64,000 bases of DNA from Variovorax sp. RA8 (GCF_901827175.1 NZ_LR594662.1:2294001-2358000), one strand, 5' to 3'. Counted from the stretch's first letter, positions 30,805 to 40,112 are shown. A program made the numbers and translations. The notes: generated by a model from the letters alone, not told the origin.

Positions 30805-31467
30805 TCAGTGCACGAAGCCGCGCTCGCGGTGGAAGTACGCCGCCTCGGGGTCGAGCTTCTTCACCTGCACCGCCGGCGAGCCGGCGTAGACCGCGTACTC
30901 CTCGCCGTGCGCCTTGTTGAGCACCGAGCCCGCGCCCAGCATCGAACGGTCGGGCAGGGCGGCGCCGCCCAGCACCGTCACCCGCGTGCCCACCAGGCAG
31001 TAGGCACCGATGCGGATGGGCTTGCAGTCCTGCCTGTTCTCCTGCACGTTGATGCCGTGCGTGATCAGCTGAGAGTGGTAGCCCGCGACGGTGGTGAAGG
31101 CGCCGATGTCGACGCGGTCGGTGCAGTCGATGATGTGCTGCTTGGTGACGGCCGCATGCTCGCCCAGCGAGAGCGTCGGGTCGCGGTCGGTGCGATGCCT
31201 GAAATGGGCCCCCGCCGGCGGGTGGCCGGTGATCCAGTTCGAGCGGTCGATGACGGAGTGCGCGCCGCACTCGAGCCGGCCCAGGTGGATGGCGACGTTG
31301 AAGTGGCCGATGTACGCCCCTTCGCCCATCACCAGGTGGCCCGGGAAGACATAGGAGAGCCCGATGCGCGCACCGTCGGCGATCTCGTAGCCCCAGAAGC
31401 GGCGCAGCACCGCGCGCTTCAGCGTCCAGGGCAGGAACACCACCAGGAGGCCCAGCAGCCGCTTCAC
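30805..31467 (-). CDS. Left-handed beta-helix acyltransferase (WcaF/NodL-like)
   Basis: 220 residues. Hexapeptide repeats are visible from about residue 30 (MGEGAYIGHFNVAIHLGRLECGAHSVIDRSNWITG) to the C-terminus (IGAYCLVGTRVTVLGGAALPDRSMLGAGSVL), ending in a segment typical of polysaccharide O-acetyltransferases. The start is GTG 31467, overlapping the glycosyltransferase stop by 4 nt. It would transfer an acetyl group to a saccharide made with its partner. Confidence 0.82.
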   Translation of the reverse strand: MKRLLGLLVVFLPWTLKRAVLRRFWGYEIADGARIGLSYVFPGHLVMGEGAYIGHFNVAIHLGRLECGAHSVIDRSNWITGHPPAGAHFRHRTDRDPTLSLGEHAAVTKQHIIDCTDRVDIGAFTTVAGYHSQLITHGINVQENRQDCKPIRIGAYCLVGTRVTVLGGAALPDRSMLGAGSVLNKAHGEEYAVYAGSPAVQVKKLDPEAAYFHRERGFVH

Positions 31468-32618
31468 CGGGCGGCCTTCCGTTCGTCGAGCACGCGACGG
31501 TAGGTCGCCACGTAGTTGGAGGCCATGTGCTGCGCCGAGTAGTGCGCGGCGTTCTCGATGCCCAGCCGGCGCATCTCGGCGAAGCGCGGTGCTGCGTTTT
31601 CGATGGCGGTGGCCATGGCGTCGGCGTCGTCGGGGTCCACGTAGACCGCGCCTTCGCCGCCGATCTCGTTCATCGGCGCCAGGTCGGAGGTGAAGACCGG
31701 GCAGCCGCAGGCCTGGGCCTCGATCACCGGCCAGCCGAAGCCTTCCTGCAGCGAAGGGAAGAGCAGGGCGGTCGCGCTGGCGTAGAGCGCGCGCAGCTCC
31801 TCGTGCGAGACGCCTTGCACGGTCTTGATCCGGTCGGCCACGCCGTGCTTGCGCGCCAGCTCGGCCATCTCCGGCACCAGTTCCGGGCCGATGAACAGCA
31901 ACTGCTCCACCGGCGCGGGCCGGCCGCTCGCCTCCGCGCGCTCGTGCAGCGCGATGAAGGTCTCCAACACCTTGCGGCGGTTCTTGCGCGCCAGGTCCCA
32001 GCCGACATGGACCAGGAACTTGTCCCCGGCCGAGATGCCGAAGCGCCGGATCAGGCCCTGGGCCTCGTCGGGCGGCACCGGCCGGAAATCGTCGTTGAGC
32101 CCGTTGAGCACCACGGTGACCCGCGCTTCCTCGGCCAGTCCCAGCGCCAGCAGCTCGCGACGGGTCAGGTGCGAGACGCAGGCCACCAGGTCGGCCGTGC
32201 GCAGCCCCTTGACGATGAGCCGCTGGAACAGCCGGCCCGTCCAGCCCACGTTCCAGCCGTCGACCATGCCCTTGGCGGCCTGCACCGCGATGACGTCGTG
32301 GCAGGTGATGACGTTGGGCTTGGACTTCACCCAGGGGATGTACATGCCGTTGGAATGGTCCGCGACGTGCACGATGTCGGCCCAGCGCAGGTGGCGTGCG
32401 AGAGAGGGAATGAAGAGGATGAACTTGTCCACGTAGCCCAGCCACTTCCACAGCCGCGAGGAGGTGGGCACCCGCAGCACGCGCCGCGGCGGCGTCAGCA
32501 CGCGCAGTTCGCAGCCGTTGTGGGGAAGTTCGCGTTCCAGGATGCGCTTGAAGGCCAGCATGCTGGTCTGGCCGTCGGGGACATAGTTCCCGATGAGGAG
32601 CACTTTCATGTTGGACAT
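31464..32618 (-). CDS. GT4-family glycosyltransferase
   Basis: 384 residues, GT-B fold. N-terminal Rossmann start MKVLLIGNYVPDGQTSM, central VLNGLNDDFRP and HVGWDLARKNRRKVLETF, and the C-terminal nucleotide-sugar site FPSLQEGFGWPVIEAQACGCPVFTSD with the EX7E-like pair. The donor and acceptor are unknown. It forms a two-gene operon with the downstream beta-helix acyltransferase, an isolated saccharide-decorating module inside a purine-gene region. Confidence 0.88.
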   Translation of the reverse strand: MSNMKVLLIGNYVPDGQTSMLAFKRILERELPHNGCELRVLTPPRRVLRVPTSSRLWKWLGYVDKFILFIPSLARHLRWADIVHVADHSNGMYIPWVKSKPNVITCHDVIAVQAAKGMVDGWNVGWTGRLFQRLIVKGLRTADLVACVSHLTRRELLALGLAEEARVTVVLNGLNDDFRPVPPDEAQGLIRRFGISAGDKFLVHVGWDLARKNRRKVLETFIALHERAEASGRPAPVEQLLFIGPELVPEMAELARKHGVADRIKTVQGVSHEELRALYASATALLFPSLQEGFGWPVIEAQACGCPVFTSDLAPMNEIGGEGAVYVDPDDADAMATAIENAAPRFAEMRRLGIENAAHYSAQHMASNYVATYRRVLDERKAAR

Positions 32619-32792
32619 GCGCGGCGGTCTGCGTCGCGTGAAGTCATCGCTGTTCCTGTTGGGGTGAAAAAAGAATTATGTTCTAGCGGCAGGGGCACCC
32701 GGGCGGTCGGCCACGGACGCCGGGGCTGTCATATAGCCTCCATACGCGCTCGCACATTTCGTACCGGGCCCGCTGCCTTACCCTCCCAGCCC

Positions 32793-34082
32793 ATGCAAGC
32801 CTACCGTGCCTCCCTTTTGCGATTCGATGCCGCCGGCCAGCCGGTTTTCGACGAGGACGGCCTGCTGGTCGTCGGCCCCGACGCCGCCGGCCGCCAGCGG
32901 GTGCAGGATGCCGGTGCCTTTGCAAGCGTCGCCGCTCGCCATCCGGGCGTGGCGGTCACGCACTGGCCAGGCCGCATCATTGCGCCGGGCTTCGTGGACA
33001 TGCACATCCACTTCCCGCAGACCGACATCATCGGTGCGCCTTCCGAGGGCCTGCTGCCCTGGCTCGAGAACTACACCTTCCCGGCCGAGAGCCGCTTCGC
33101 CGAGGCGGCGCATGCGGCCGAGGTGGCCGAGGTCTTCTTCGACGAGCTGCTGCGCAACGGCGTCACCACCTCCCTGACCTTCGCGACCTCGCATCCAGCC
33201 TCGGTCCAGGCCTTCTTCGAGGCGGCTCAGCGCCGTTCGCTGCGGATGATCACGGGGAAGGTGCTGCAGGACCGCCATTCGCCCGACGGTGTACGCGATC
33301 AAACTGAACAAAGCCTGATCGACACCGAATCGCTGATTCGCCGCTGGCACGACGTGGACCGGCTGGGCTACGCGATCACCCCGCGCTTCGCCCCCACCAG
33401 CACCGACGCGCAGCTGCGCGGCGCGGGCGAGCTGGCCGCCAAATACCCCGGCACCTGGATCCACTCGCACGTGGCCGAGAACAAGGACGAGGTGAAGTGG
33501 GCGCGCGAGCTCTTCCCCGGCGCCCGTTCCTACCTCGACGTCTACCAAGGCTTCGGCCTGATGCGCGAGCGCGCCGTCTATGCCCACTGCATCCATTTCG
33601 ACGACGACGACCGCCGCCTGATGCGCGAGACCGGCACCGCCGCGGCCGTGAGCCCGACCAGCAACCTGTTCCTCGGCAGCGGCTTCTTCGACTTCGAGGG
33701 GGCCGACCGCATCGGATGCGCCTACGGCCTGGCCAGCGACGTGGGGGGCGGCACCAGCTTCAGCCCCTTCTCGACCATGCTGGCCGCCTACTACGTGGGC
33801 CGCGAGGGCCAGACCAAGCCGGGTGTCAGCATCGCGCCCTCGCAGCTGTGGTGGCGCCACACCGGCGGCGCGGCGCGGGCCCTCGGGCTGGAGGGCGTCA
33901 TCGGCAACCTGCAGCCGGGTTGCGAGGCCGACTTCGTGGTGCTCGACCCCAAGGCCACCCCGATGCTCACGCGCAAGACGGCGCGGGCGGACAGCCTGGA
34001 AGAATTGCTGTTCGCGATGATCGTGCTGGGGGACGACCGGCTGGTGGAGCGCACCGTGATCCCCCAGGCCCCGGCCGGCTGA
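32793..34082 (+). CDS. guaD: Guanine deaminase
   Basis: 429 residues, zinc amidohydrolase converting guanine to xanthine. Metal and active-site motifs: GFVDMHIHFPQTDIIG, HSHVAENKDEV, YAHCIHFDDDD and ASDVGGGTSFS, with the family-typical FPAESRFAE. The C-terminal EADFVVLDP closes the composite beta domain. Start ATG 32793 gives the normal family length. Its product is the substrate of XdhAB encoded 24 kb upstream. The promoter region includes CATATAGCC near 32741, similar to TATATAGC before xdhA. Confidence 0.95.
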   Translation: MQAYRASLLRFDAAGQPVFDEDGLLVVGPDAAGRQRVQDAGAFASVAARHPGVAVTHWPGRIIAPGFVDMHIHFPQTDIIGAPSEGLLPWLENYTFPAESRFAEAAHAAEVAEVFFDELLRNGVTTSLTFATSHPASVQAFFEAAQRRSLRMITGKVLQDRHSPDGVRDQTEQSLIDTESLIRRWHDVDRLGYAITPRFAPTSTDAQLRGAGELAAKYPGTWIHSHVAENKDEVKWARELFPGARSYLDVYQGFGLMRERAVYAHCIHFDDDDRRLMRETGTAAAVSPTSNLFLGSGFFDFEGADRIGCAYGLASDVGGGTSFSPFSTMLAAYYVGREGQTKPGVSIAPSQLWWRHTGGAARALGLEGVIGNLQPGCEADFVVLDPKATPMLTRKTARADSLEELLFAMIVLGDDRLVERTVIPQAPAG

Positions 34083-34106
34083 GCCTTTCGGGCAATGGGC
34101 GCTGCC

Positions 34107-34112
34107 TAGAAT
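34107..34112 (+). promoter_or_regulatory. -10-like TAGAAT between guaD and dcd
   Basis: CCTAGAATAGCGG lies 112 bp before the dcd ATG and 25 bp after guaD. The CTAGAAT form is a common -10 region in betaproteobacteria. No clear -35 hexamer is seen. If used, the palindromic repeat would fall in the dcd 5' UTR. Confidence 0.3.
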
Positions 34113-34142
34113 AGCGGCCCCAAGGAAGGACCCGCGTTATGA

Positions 34143-34219
34143 CACCCCCACGCTCATCACTTCGTGTATCGCTGCCCCCCAAGGGGGCTTCATCGCCCTT
34201 CGGGCGGCCGGGCGGGCGC
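34143..34219 (+). repeat. Comamonadaceae-type interspersed palindromic repeat
   Basis: The segment before dcd reads CACCCCCACGCTC, then GCTGCCCCCCAAGGGGGC, then GCCCTTCGGGCGGCC. The CCCCC-AA-GGGGG and GCCC-TTC-GGGC parts are two hairpins in tandem. This composition is familiar to me as a high-copy intergenic element in Variovorax and Acidovorax genomes. It is the only copy I see in the window and has no T-tract terminator form. Confidence 0.55.
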
Positions 34220-34223
34220 TGAC

Positions 34224-34790
34224 ATGAGCATCAAGAGCGACAAGTGGATCCGGCGCATGGCCGAGAAGAACGGCATGATCGAGCCCTTCGAGCCGGGCCA
34301 GATCCGCGAGCAGGACGGCCATCGCATCATCAGCTACGGCACCTCCAGCTACGGCTACGACATCCGCTGCGCGCCCGAGTTCAAGGTCTTCACCAACATC
34401 CACAGCACGGTGGTCGACCCGAAGAACTTCGACGAGAAGAGCTTCGTCGATTTCCACGGCGACTCCTGCATCATCCCGCCCAACAGCTTCGCCCTGGCGC
34501 GCACGGTGGAGTACTTCCGCATCCCGCGCAACGTGCTGACCATCTGCCTGGGCAAGAGCACCTACGCGCGCTGCGGGATCATCGTCAACGTCACCCCTTT
34601 CGAGCCCGAATGGGAAGGCTACGTGACGCTGGAGTTCAGCAACACCACCCCACTGCCGGCCAAGATCTACGCTGGCGAGGGCTGCGCCCAGGTGCTCTTC
34701 TTCGAGAGCGACGAGGTCTGCGAGATCAGCTACAAGGACCGCGGCGGCAAGTACCAGGGGCAGCGCGGTGTGACGCTGCCCAAGGCCTGA
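34224..34790 (+). CDS. dcd: dCTP deaminase
   Basis: 188 residues, the typical family length. It deaminates dCTP to dUTP for dTTP synthesis as a trimer. Signatures: [16 protein letters not shown], the nucleotide-binding [37 protein letters not shown] and the C-terminal [14 protein letters not shown]. The ATG at 34224 ([14 protein letters not shown]) matches the family start. An in-frame extension upstream runs into the palindromic repeat and is not coding. Confidence 0.96.
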   Translation: MSIKSDKWIRRMAEKNGMIEPFEPGQIREQDGHRIISYGTSSYGYDIRCAPEFKVFTNIHSTVVDPKNFDEKSFVDFHGDSCIIPPNSFALARTVEYFRIPRNVLTICLGKSTYARCGIIVNVTPFEPEWEGYVTLEFSNTTPLPAKIYAGEGCAQVLFFESDEVCEISYKDRGGKYQGQRGVTLPKA

Positions 34791-34943
34791 CGACTCGCGG
34801 CGCTGTCCTGCACGCGCTTGCGCCTCGCCTGCCATGCGGCGCCATCCGGGCTGCGCGAGGATCCTTGGCCGTGGATGTGCTCCCGGATCGGGCGCGTACC
34901 ATCGGCGGGGCAGCAGCCGTCGCAGGCGGCAAGGAGACGCGTC

Positions 34944-35822
34944 ATGAGATGGGAAGGTAACGAACAATCGGACAACGTCGAGGACCGCCGCAGTGGAGGC
35001 GGCGGCTTCGGCGGGTTGCCGATCGGTGGGCGCAGCGTCGGGCTGGGCACCATCGCGGTCGCCGTGATCGCGGGGTGGATCTTCGGCATCAATCCGCTCA
35101 CCCTGCTGGGGATGATGAGCGGCGGCGAGCCGCCGGCCCAGGTTCAGCAGCAGGGCCCGGCCCAGAAGCCGCCGGCGGAGGACCGCGAGGCCGCGTTCGT
35201 CTCCACCGTGCTGCGCAACACCGAGGTGGTGTGGAGCGACATCTTCCGGCAGAACGGCAGCAATTACACGCCCACGCGCCTGGTGTTGTTCCGCGGCGCC
35301 ACGCCCACGGCCTGCGGCGCCGGCCAGGCAGCCATGGGGCCCTTCTACTGCCCGGGCGACAAGAAGGTCTATATCGACCTGGGCTTCTACGACACCCTCT
35401 CCCGCCAGCTCGGCGCGCCCGGCGAATTCGCCCGCGCCTACGTGATCGCGCACGAGGTGGGCCACCACGTGCAGGACGAGCTGGGCGTCACCGGCAAGGT
35501 CGACCAGATGCGCGGTCGCCTGAGCCCGGCGCAGAACAACGCGCTGAGCGTGCGGGTCGAGCTGCAGGCCGACTGCTTCGCCGGCGTCTGGGCCCACCAT
35601 TCCCAGGAGTCCAAGCGTTGGCTGGACCCCGGCGACATCGAGGCCGCGATGAACGCAGCCGCCAAGATCGGCGACGACGCCCTTCAGCGCTCGGCTGGCC
35701 GGGCCGTGGTCCCCGACAGCTTCACCCATGGCTCCAGCGCGCAGCGCCAGCGCTGGTTCGGCGCGGGCTACAAGAGCGGCAAGATCCAGGATTGCGACAC
35801 CTTCGCCGCGCGGGGCCTTTGA
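34944..35822 (+). CDS. Neutral zinc metallopeptidase (YpfJ family)
   Basis: 292 residues. N-terminal Gly-rich segment (MRWEGNEQSDNVEDRR), one transmembrane helix (SVGLGTIAVAVIAGWIFGI), then the peptidase domain with HEVGHH (zinc motif HExxH) and ELQADCFAGVWA supplying the third ligand Glu. Two conserved Cys pairs (TACG, PFYCPG) are present. The family is membrane-anchored and its substrate is unknown. Start chosen at ATG 34944 after AAGGAGAC. Confidence 0.9.
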   Translation: MRWEGNEQSDNVEDRRSGGGGFGGLPIGGRSVGLGTIAVAVIAGWIFGINPLTLLGMMSGGEPPAQVQQQGPAQKPPAEDREAAFVSTVLRNTEVVWSDIFRQNGSNYTPTRLVLFRGATPTACGAGQAAMGPFYCPGDKKVYIDLGFYDTLSRQLGAPGEFARAYVIAHEVGHHVQDELGVTGKVDQMRGRLSPAQNNALSVRVELQADCFAGVWAHHSQESKRWLDPGDIEAAMNAAAKIGDDALQRSAGRAVVPDSFTHGSSAQRQRWFGAGYKSGKIQDCDTFAARGL

Positions 35823-35916
35823 GGCGGAGCTCGGGCGCTATCGAAAAGAGAGCAATCCGACCCGTCACCGCACTGTCATCCCCGTTTATTGCCGCAGTGC
35901 GACAATAGTGGGCTTC

Positions 35917-37383
35917 ATGACCAGTTCCTTCTCCAATCTTTCCCTGGCCGAACCGCTGGCGCGCGCGGTGGCCGAAATGGGCTACGAGAGCATGACGCCG
36001 ATCCAGGAGCAGGCCATTCCGGTGGTGCTCGCGGGTCAGGACGTAATGGGCGCGGCGCAGACCGGCACCGGCAAGACCGCGGCCTTCTCGCTGCCCCTGC
36101 TCCAGCGCATGCTCAAGCACGAGAACAGCTCGACCTCGCCCGCGCGCCATCCTGTGCGTGCGCTGGTGCTGCTGCCCACGCGCGAGCTGGCCGACCAGGT
36201 CGCGCAGCAGGTCAAGCTGTACGCCAAGTACACCAACCTGCGCAGCACGGTGGTGTTCGGCGGCATCGACATGAAGCCGCAGACGCTGGAGCTCAAGAAG
36301 GGCGTCGAGGTCCTGGTGGCCACGCCGGGCCGGTTGCTGGACCACATCGAGGCCAAGAACGCGGTGCTCAACCAGGTCGAGTACGTGGTGCTCGACGAGG
36401 CCGACCGCATGCTTGACATCGGCTTCCTCCCTGACCTGCAGCGCATCCTCTCGTACCTGCCCAAGCAGCGCACCACCCTGCTGTTCTCGGCCACCTTCTC
36501 GCCCGAGATCAGGCGCCTGGCCGGCAGCTACCTGCAGAACCCGGTCACCATCGAGGTGGCGCGCCCGAACGAGACGGCCTCCACCGTCGAGCAGCATTTC
36601 TACAGCGTGAGCGACGACGACAAGCGCCGCGCGCTCAAGCAGATCCTGAGGCAGCGTGGCCTCAAGCAGGCCTTCGTCTTCGTCAACAGCAAGCTGGGTT
36701 GTGCGCGGCTTGCGCGCTCGCTCGAGCGCGAGGGGCTCAACACCACGGCCTTGCACGGCGACAAGAGCCAGGACGAGCGCCTGAAGTCGCTGGCTGCCTT
36801 CAAGGCCGGCGAAGTCGACTTGCTGGTGGCCACCGACGTGGCGGCGCGCGGCCTCGACATCAAGGACGTGCCGGCCGTCTTCAACTTCGACATCCCCTTC
36901 AACGCCGAAGATTACGTTCACCGCATCGGCCGCACCGGCCGCGCCGGCGCCTCGGGCCTGGCGGTGAGCTTCGCCAGCGGCGGCAACGACGTGCGGCTGG
37001 TGGCCGACATCGAGAAGCTGATCAAGAAGAAGATCGAGCTGGAGCCGGTGGAGTTCGAGGAAGACCGTCCGCGCGGGCGCATCAACGATGGCCGCCGCCA
37101 CTGGCGCGACGAGGGCGAGGCCGGCGACGCGCGCGACGTGCTCGACCAGCCGCGCGAGCGCAACGGCGAAGCCCGCTTCGGACGCGGCGCACGGCCGCAC
37201 CGCGCACCCTCGGCGCCGCGCGATCCGTTCTTCGAGAAGCCCTACGAGAGCCCGGAGCGCGAGGCCGCGCCTTCCTGGGAGGCCGCTGCCAAGGCAACGC
37301 CCGCGCGCGGCCTTTCGAGCAACATCAAGAGCAAGCGCAAGGTCCCGGCGTTGTTCAAGGCCTCGGAGCCGCAGCCGAACTGA
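35917..37383 (+). CDS. rhlE: DEAD-box RNA helicase, RhlE type
   Basis: 488 residues. All helicase motifs appear: Q motif (GYESMTPIQEQAIP), AAQTGTGKT, PTRELADQV, GG, TPGRLLDH, DEAD (VLDEADRMLDIGF), SATF, and the second domain with ALHGDKSQDER, ATDVAARGLDI and HRIGRTGRAG. The C-terminal 90 residues are basic and disordered (RRHWRDEG to NIKSKRKVPALFK), as in RhlE for RNA contacts. It acts in ribosome assembly and RNA turnover. It is convergent with apaH, 9 nt apart. Confidence 0.93.
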   Translation: MTSSFSNLSLAEPLARAVAEMGYESMTPIQEQAIPVVLAGQDVMGAAQTGTGKTAAFSLPLLQRMLKHENSSTSPARHPVRALVLLPTRELADQVAQQVKLYAKYTNLRSTVVFGGIDMKPQTLELKKGVEVLVATPGRLLDHIEAKNAVLNQVEYVVLDEADRMLDIGFLPDLQRILSYLPKQRTTLLFSATFSPEIRRLAGSYLQNPVTIEVARPNETASTVEQHFYSVSDDDKRRALKQILRQRGLKQAFVFVNSKLGCARLARSLEREGLNTTALHGDKSQDERLKSLAAFKAGEVDLLVATDVAARGLDIKDVPAVFNFDIPFNAEDYVHRIGRTGRAGASGLAVSFASGGNDVRLVADIEKLIKKKIELEPVEFEEDRPRGRINDGRRHWRDEGEAGDARDVLDQPRERNGEARFGRGARPHRAPSAPRDPFFEKPYESPEREAAPSWEAAAKATPARGLSSNIKSKRKVPALFKASEPQPN

Positions 37384-37392
37384 CCCCGGCGC

Positions 37393-38235
37393 TCAGCCAG
37401 GCTTCTGTGCCTGCGCGCAGCGCACCTGGATCAGCTCGCGATCCGCGGCCTTCGCGCCGATGCGCACCGCGCTCAGGCAACCGCCCCAGACGCAGCCCGT
37501 GTCGGTCGACAGCAGGTCGGGCCGCGACAGCCAACCCAGCGTAGACCAGTGGCCGAAGGCGACCGTCAGGTTCGCGGTGCGCCGCCCCGGCACGTCGAAC
37601 CAGGGCATGAAGCCCGCGGGCGCGGCGGCTGATCCGTCCTTGGTCTCGAACTCCATCACACCCTCTGCGCTGCAGAAGCGCAGCCGCGTCAGGGCGTTGA
37701 CGATGACGCGCAGGCGTGCGCTGCCACTGAGCGCATCGCTCCATTGCGCGGGCTCGTTGCCGTACATGGTCTGCAGGAACTCGGTCCAGGCGGGGCCGCG
37801 CAGCACCGACTCGAGCTCCGCCGCCAGCGCCAGCGTGTCCGCGAGGCTCCATTGCGGCAGCACGCCCGCATGCACCATCAGCAGCTCGCCATCGGCCAAT
37901 TCGCGATGCAATGCCATCGGTTGCCGGCGCAGCCAGTCGAGGAGGGCTTCGCGGTCGGGTGCGGCCAGCACCGCGTCCAGCGTGTCCTTGCGACCGTGCT
38001 TGCGCGCGCCCTGGGCCACGCCCAGCAGGTGCAGGTCATGGTTGCCCAGCAGGCTCTGCGCGGCGCCGTCCAGGCGCTGCATGCGACGCAGCACGGCCAG
38101 CGAGTCGGGGCCGCGGTTGACCAGGTCGCCCAGCAGCACGAGCTGATCGCGGCTGGGGGAGAAGGCGATGTGGTCGAGCAGGCGCGCCAGGGGTTCATCG
38201 CAGCCCTGCACGTCGCCGATCAAGTAAAGTGCCAT
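37393..38235 (-). CDS. apaH: Symmetrical bis(5'-nucleosyl)-tetraphosphatase
   Basis: 280 residues. Metallophosphoesterase motifs IGDVQGC, LGDLVNRGPDS, LGNHDLH and MVHAGVLPQW are in order, and the C-terminal FGHWSTLGW and DTGCVWGGCL complete the ApaH pattern. It hydrolyses Ap4A to two ADP and removes Np4-type RNA caps. It is divergent from the CNNM/CorC-like gene with only 24 bp between the two starts, so the promoters must lie in each other's coding regions. Confidence 0.93.
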   Translation of the reverse strand: MALYLIGDVQGCDEPLARLLDHIAFSPSRDQLVLLGDLVNRGPDSLAVLRRMQRLDGAAQSLLGNHDLHLLGVAQGARKHGRKDTLDAVLAAPDREALLDWLRRQPMALHRELADGELLMVHAGVLPQWSLADTLALAAELESVLRGPAWTEFLQTMYGNEPAQWSDALSGSARLRVIVNALTRLRFCSAEGVMEFETKDGSAAAPAGFMPWFDVPGRRTANLTVAFGHWSTLGWLSRPDLLSTDTGCVWGGCLSAVRIGAKAADRELIQVRCAQAQKPG

Positions 38236-38259
38236 GGGTCCCCATTCTCCCCCGCCTCC

Positions 38260-39576
38260 ATGGATGTTTTTCTCCTGGCCTTGCTGACCACGCTCAACGC
38301 GTTGTTCGCAATGTCCGAAATGGCCCTGTCCACCAGCCGCCGGGCGCGCCTGGCCGCGCTGGCTGAAACGGGGGACGCGGGCGCCGCGGCCGCGCTGGAC
38401 CTGATGGAATCGCCCACGCAGTTCCTCTCGACCGTGCAGATCGGCATCACCTCGATCGGCATGCTGAGCGGCATCGTCGGCGAGGCCGCCTTCGCCGGGC
38501 CCCTGGCCATCTGGATGGAGGGCGCGGGCATGGGCCCGGGGGCGGCCAGCTTCGTGTCCACCGCATTGGTGGTGAGCTGCATCACCTTCTTCACCATCAT
38601 CTTCGGCGAGCTGGTGCCCAAGCGCATCGGCCAGCTCTATCCCGAGCCGGTGGCACGCCACGTCGCACGGCCGATGCACATGCTGGCCGCGGCCGCGAAG
38701 CCCTTCGTGCTACTGCTGTCGGGCGTGACGGCCGCGACGCTCAAGTTGCTGCGCATCGACCTGAACGCCGGCCGCATGGTGACCGAGGAGGAGATCTCGG
38801 CCAGCCTGGAGGAGGGCGTAGACGCCGGTGTCATCGAGATGCACGAGCACCAGATGGTGCGCAATGTGTTCCACCTGGACGACCGGCGCCTCAGCTCGCT
38901 GATGGTGCCGCGCGCCGACATCGACTGGCTTGAAGCATCCGCCAGCGTCGAGGAGGCCCTGCGGAAGGTGTCGGTGGACGCGGTGCGCGACGAGGTCCAT
39001 TCGTGGTACCCGGTGTGCCGCGGCTCGCTGGACGACGTGGTGGGCACCATCAGCGTGGCCCGGCTGCTGGCGCTGGGGCTCGCGCACGCCGGCAGCATCG
39101 AGGACGAGGCGCAGCCGGCGATCTTCGTGCCCGAGACGCTCACCGGCATGGAGCTGCTCGAGCAGTTCCGCGCGCGCGCCGCGCGCCTGGTGTTCGTGGT
39201 CGACGAGTACGGTGTGGTGCAGGGGCTGATGACGCCGGGCGACCTGCTCGAAGCCATCACCGGCGAGCTGCAGACCGCCACCCAGGCCGACGCCTGGGCC
39301 CGCAAGGGGCCCGATGGGGTGTGGGAGCTCGACGGGCTGATGCCGGTGGCCGAGTTGCGGGCGCGCCTGGGCATCCGAGAGCTGCCCGACGAGGATCGCG
39401 GCCGCTACAACACGGTGGCCGGGCTACTGATCTTCGTGGCCGGCCACCTGCCCGAGGTGAACGAGGAGATCGATTGCGAGGGCTGGCGCTTCCGGATCGT
39501 GGCGCTCGACGGCAAGCGCATCGACCGGGTGGTGGCTCGTGCGATCGCTGCGGCGGCCCAGAACGTGGCGGCCTGA
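38260..39576 (+). CDS. CNNM/CorC-like hemolysin-family membrane protein
   Basis: 438 residues. An N-terminal DUF21 domain with about four transmembrane helices (LLALLTTLNALFAMSEMALSTSRRARL and ISFFTIIFGELVPKRIGQLYPE-type segment), two CBS domains (~205-325; LSSLMVPRADIDWLEA and YGVVQGLMTPGDLLEAI) and a C-terminal CorC_HlyC domain (WELDGLMPVAELRARLGI). Family members are linked to magnesium or other metal efflux. No clear Shine-Dalgarno sequence precedes the ATG; TAAAGT at 38225-38230 could be a -10 box giving a very short leader. Confidence 0.9.
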   Translation: MDVFLLALLTTLNALFAMSEMALSTSRRARLAALAETGDAGAAAALDLMESPTQFLSTVQIGITSIGMLSGIVGEAAFAGPLAIWMEGAGMGPGAASFVSTALVVSCITFFTIIFGELVPKRIGQLYPEPVARHVARPMHMLAAAAKPFVLLLSGVTAATLKLLRIDLNAGRMVTEEEISASLEEGVDAGVIEMHEHQMVRNVFHLDDRRLSSLMVPRADIDWLEASASVEEALRKVSVDAVRDEVHSWYPVCRGSLDDVVGTISVARLLALGLAHAGSIEDEAQPAIFVPETLTGMELLEQFRARAARLVFVVDEYGVVQGLMTPGDLLEAITGELQTATQADAWARKGPDGVWELDGLMPVAELRARLGIRELPDEDRGRYNTVAGLLIFVAGHLPEVNEEIDCEGWRFRIVALDGKRIDRVVARAIAAAAQNVAA

Positions 39577-39620
39577 GGACAGCGCGCGCTCGCAGATTGC
39601 GAACGAAGGCTCCGTGCGAT

Positions 39621-40112
39621 TCAGCGCGGCCGCGGATGCTGAGCGCGCCACATCCAGGGCGGCACGGGGCGGCGATCCGCCCACAGCCCGGCACGCTTGA
39701 CCTTGGCCTCGAACTCGGCGAACTCGTACTGGCCCCGCTCCGTGGGGCTCTGTTCGTCGGCATAGGCATGCGACCACCAGGCCATGCCCACGCTGAGCAT
39801 CGCGAGGCCGGCGTCCAGCGTTTTCGCGCAGCGGGCTTCGGTACAGTCGTCCGGTGCAACCTGCACGCGGCACACGCGGCGGTGATAGCGGTCGTCGTCG
39901 TGTTCGCAGTGCAGCCGCGCCATCTTGCGGTAGGCGATCTGCGACAGCGCCTGCTTGGCACGCCGGCCGAAGGGCTGGTTGAGCTCGGGCGCGTCGATGG
40001 CATGCAGCCGCACGGTGAGCTGGCGAAAGGCGCCAGGCTCGCCGCACCGGACCTTGAGGGTGTCGCCGTCGCTGATGGCGACGACCAGGCAGAAGAGGGC
40101 GGAGGAAAGCAT
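39621..40112 (-). CDS. Secreted thermonuclease-like (SNase) protein
   Basis: 163 residues. A short hydrophobic signal (MLSSALFCLVVA) precedes an SNase fold: ISDGDTLKVRC, RLHAIDAPELNQPFGRRAK carrying the catalytic Arg, Asp and Glu, and CRVQV. Four cysteines may form disulfides in the periplasm. Family members hydrolyse DNA or RNA with calcium. Lone gene between the CorC-like gene (convergent) and a LysR gene. Confidence 0.85.
   Translation of the reverse strand: MLSSALFCLVVAISDGDTLKVRCGEPGAFRQLTVRLHAIDAPELNQPFGRRAKQALSQIAYRKMARLHCEHDDDRYHRRVCRVQVAPDDCTEARCAKTLDAGLAMLSVGMAWWSHAYADEQSPTERGQYEFAEFEAKVKRAGLWADRRPVPPWMWRAQHPRPR

Noticed and set aside
31527..34082. N-terminal extension of guanine deaminase
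   Set aside because: The extension is antisense to the glycosyltransferase gene; the deaminase starts at 32793.
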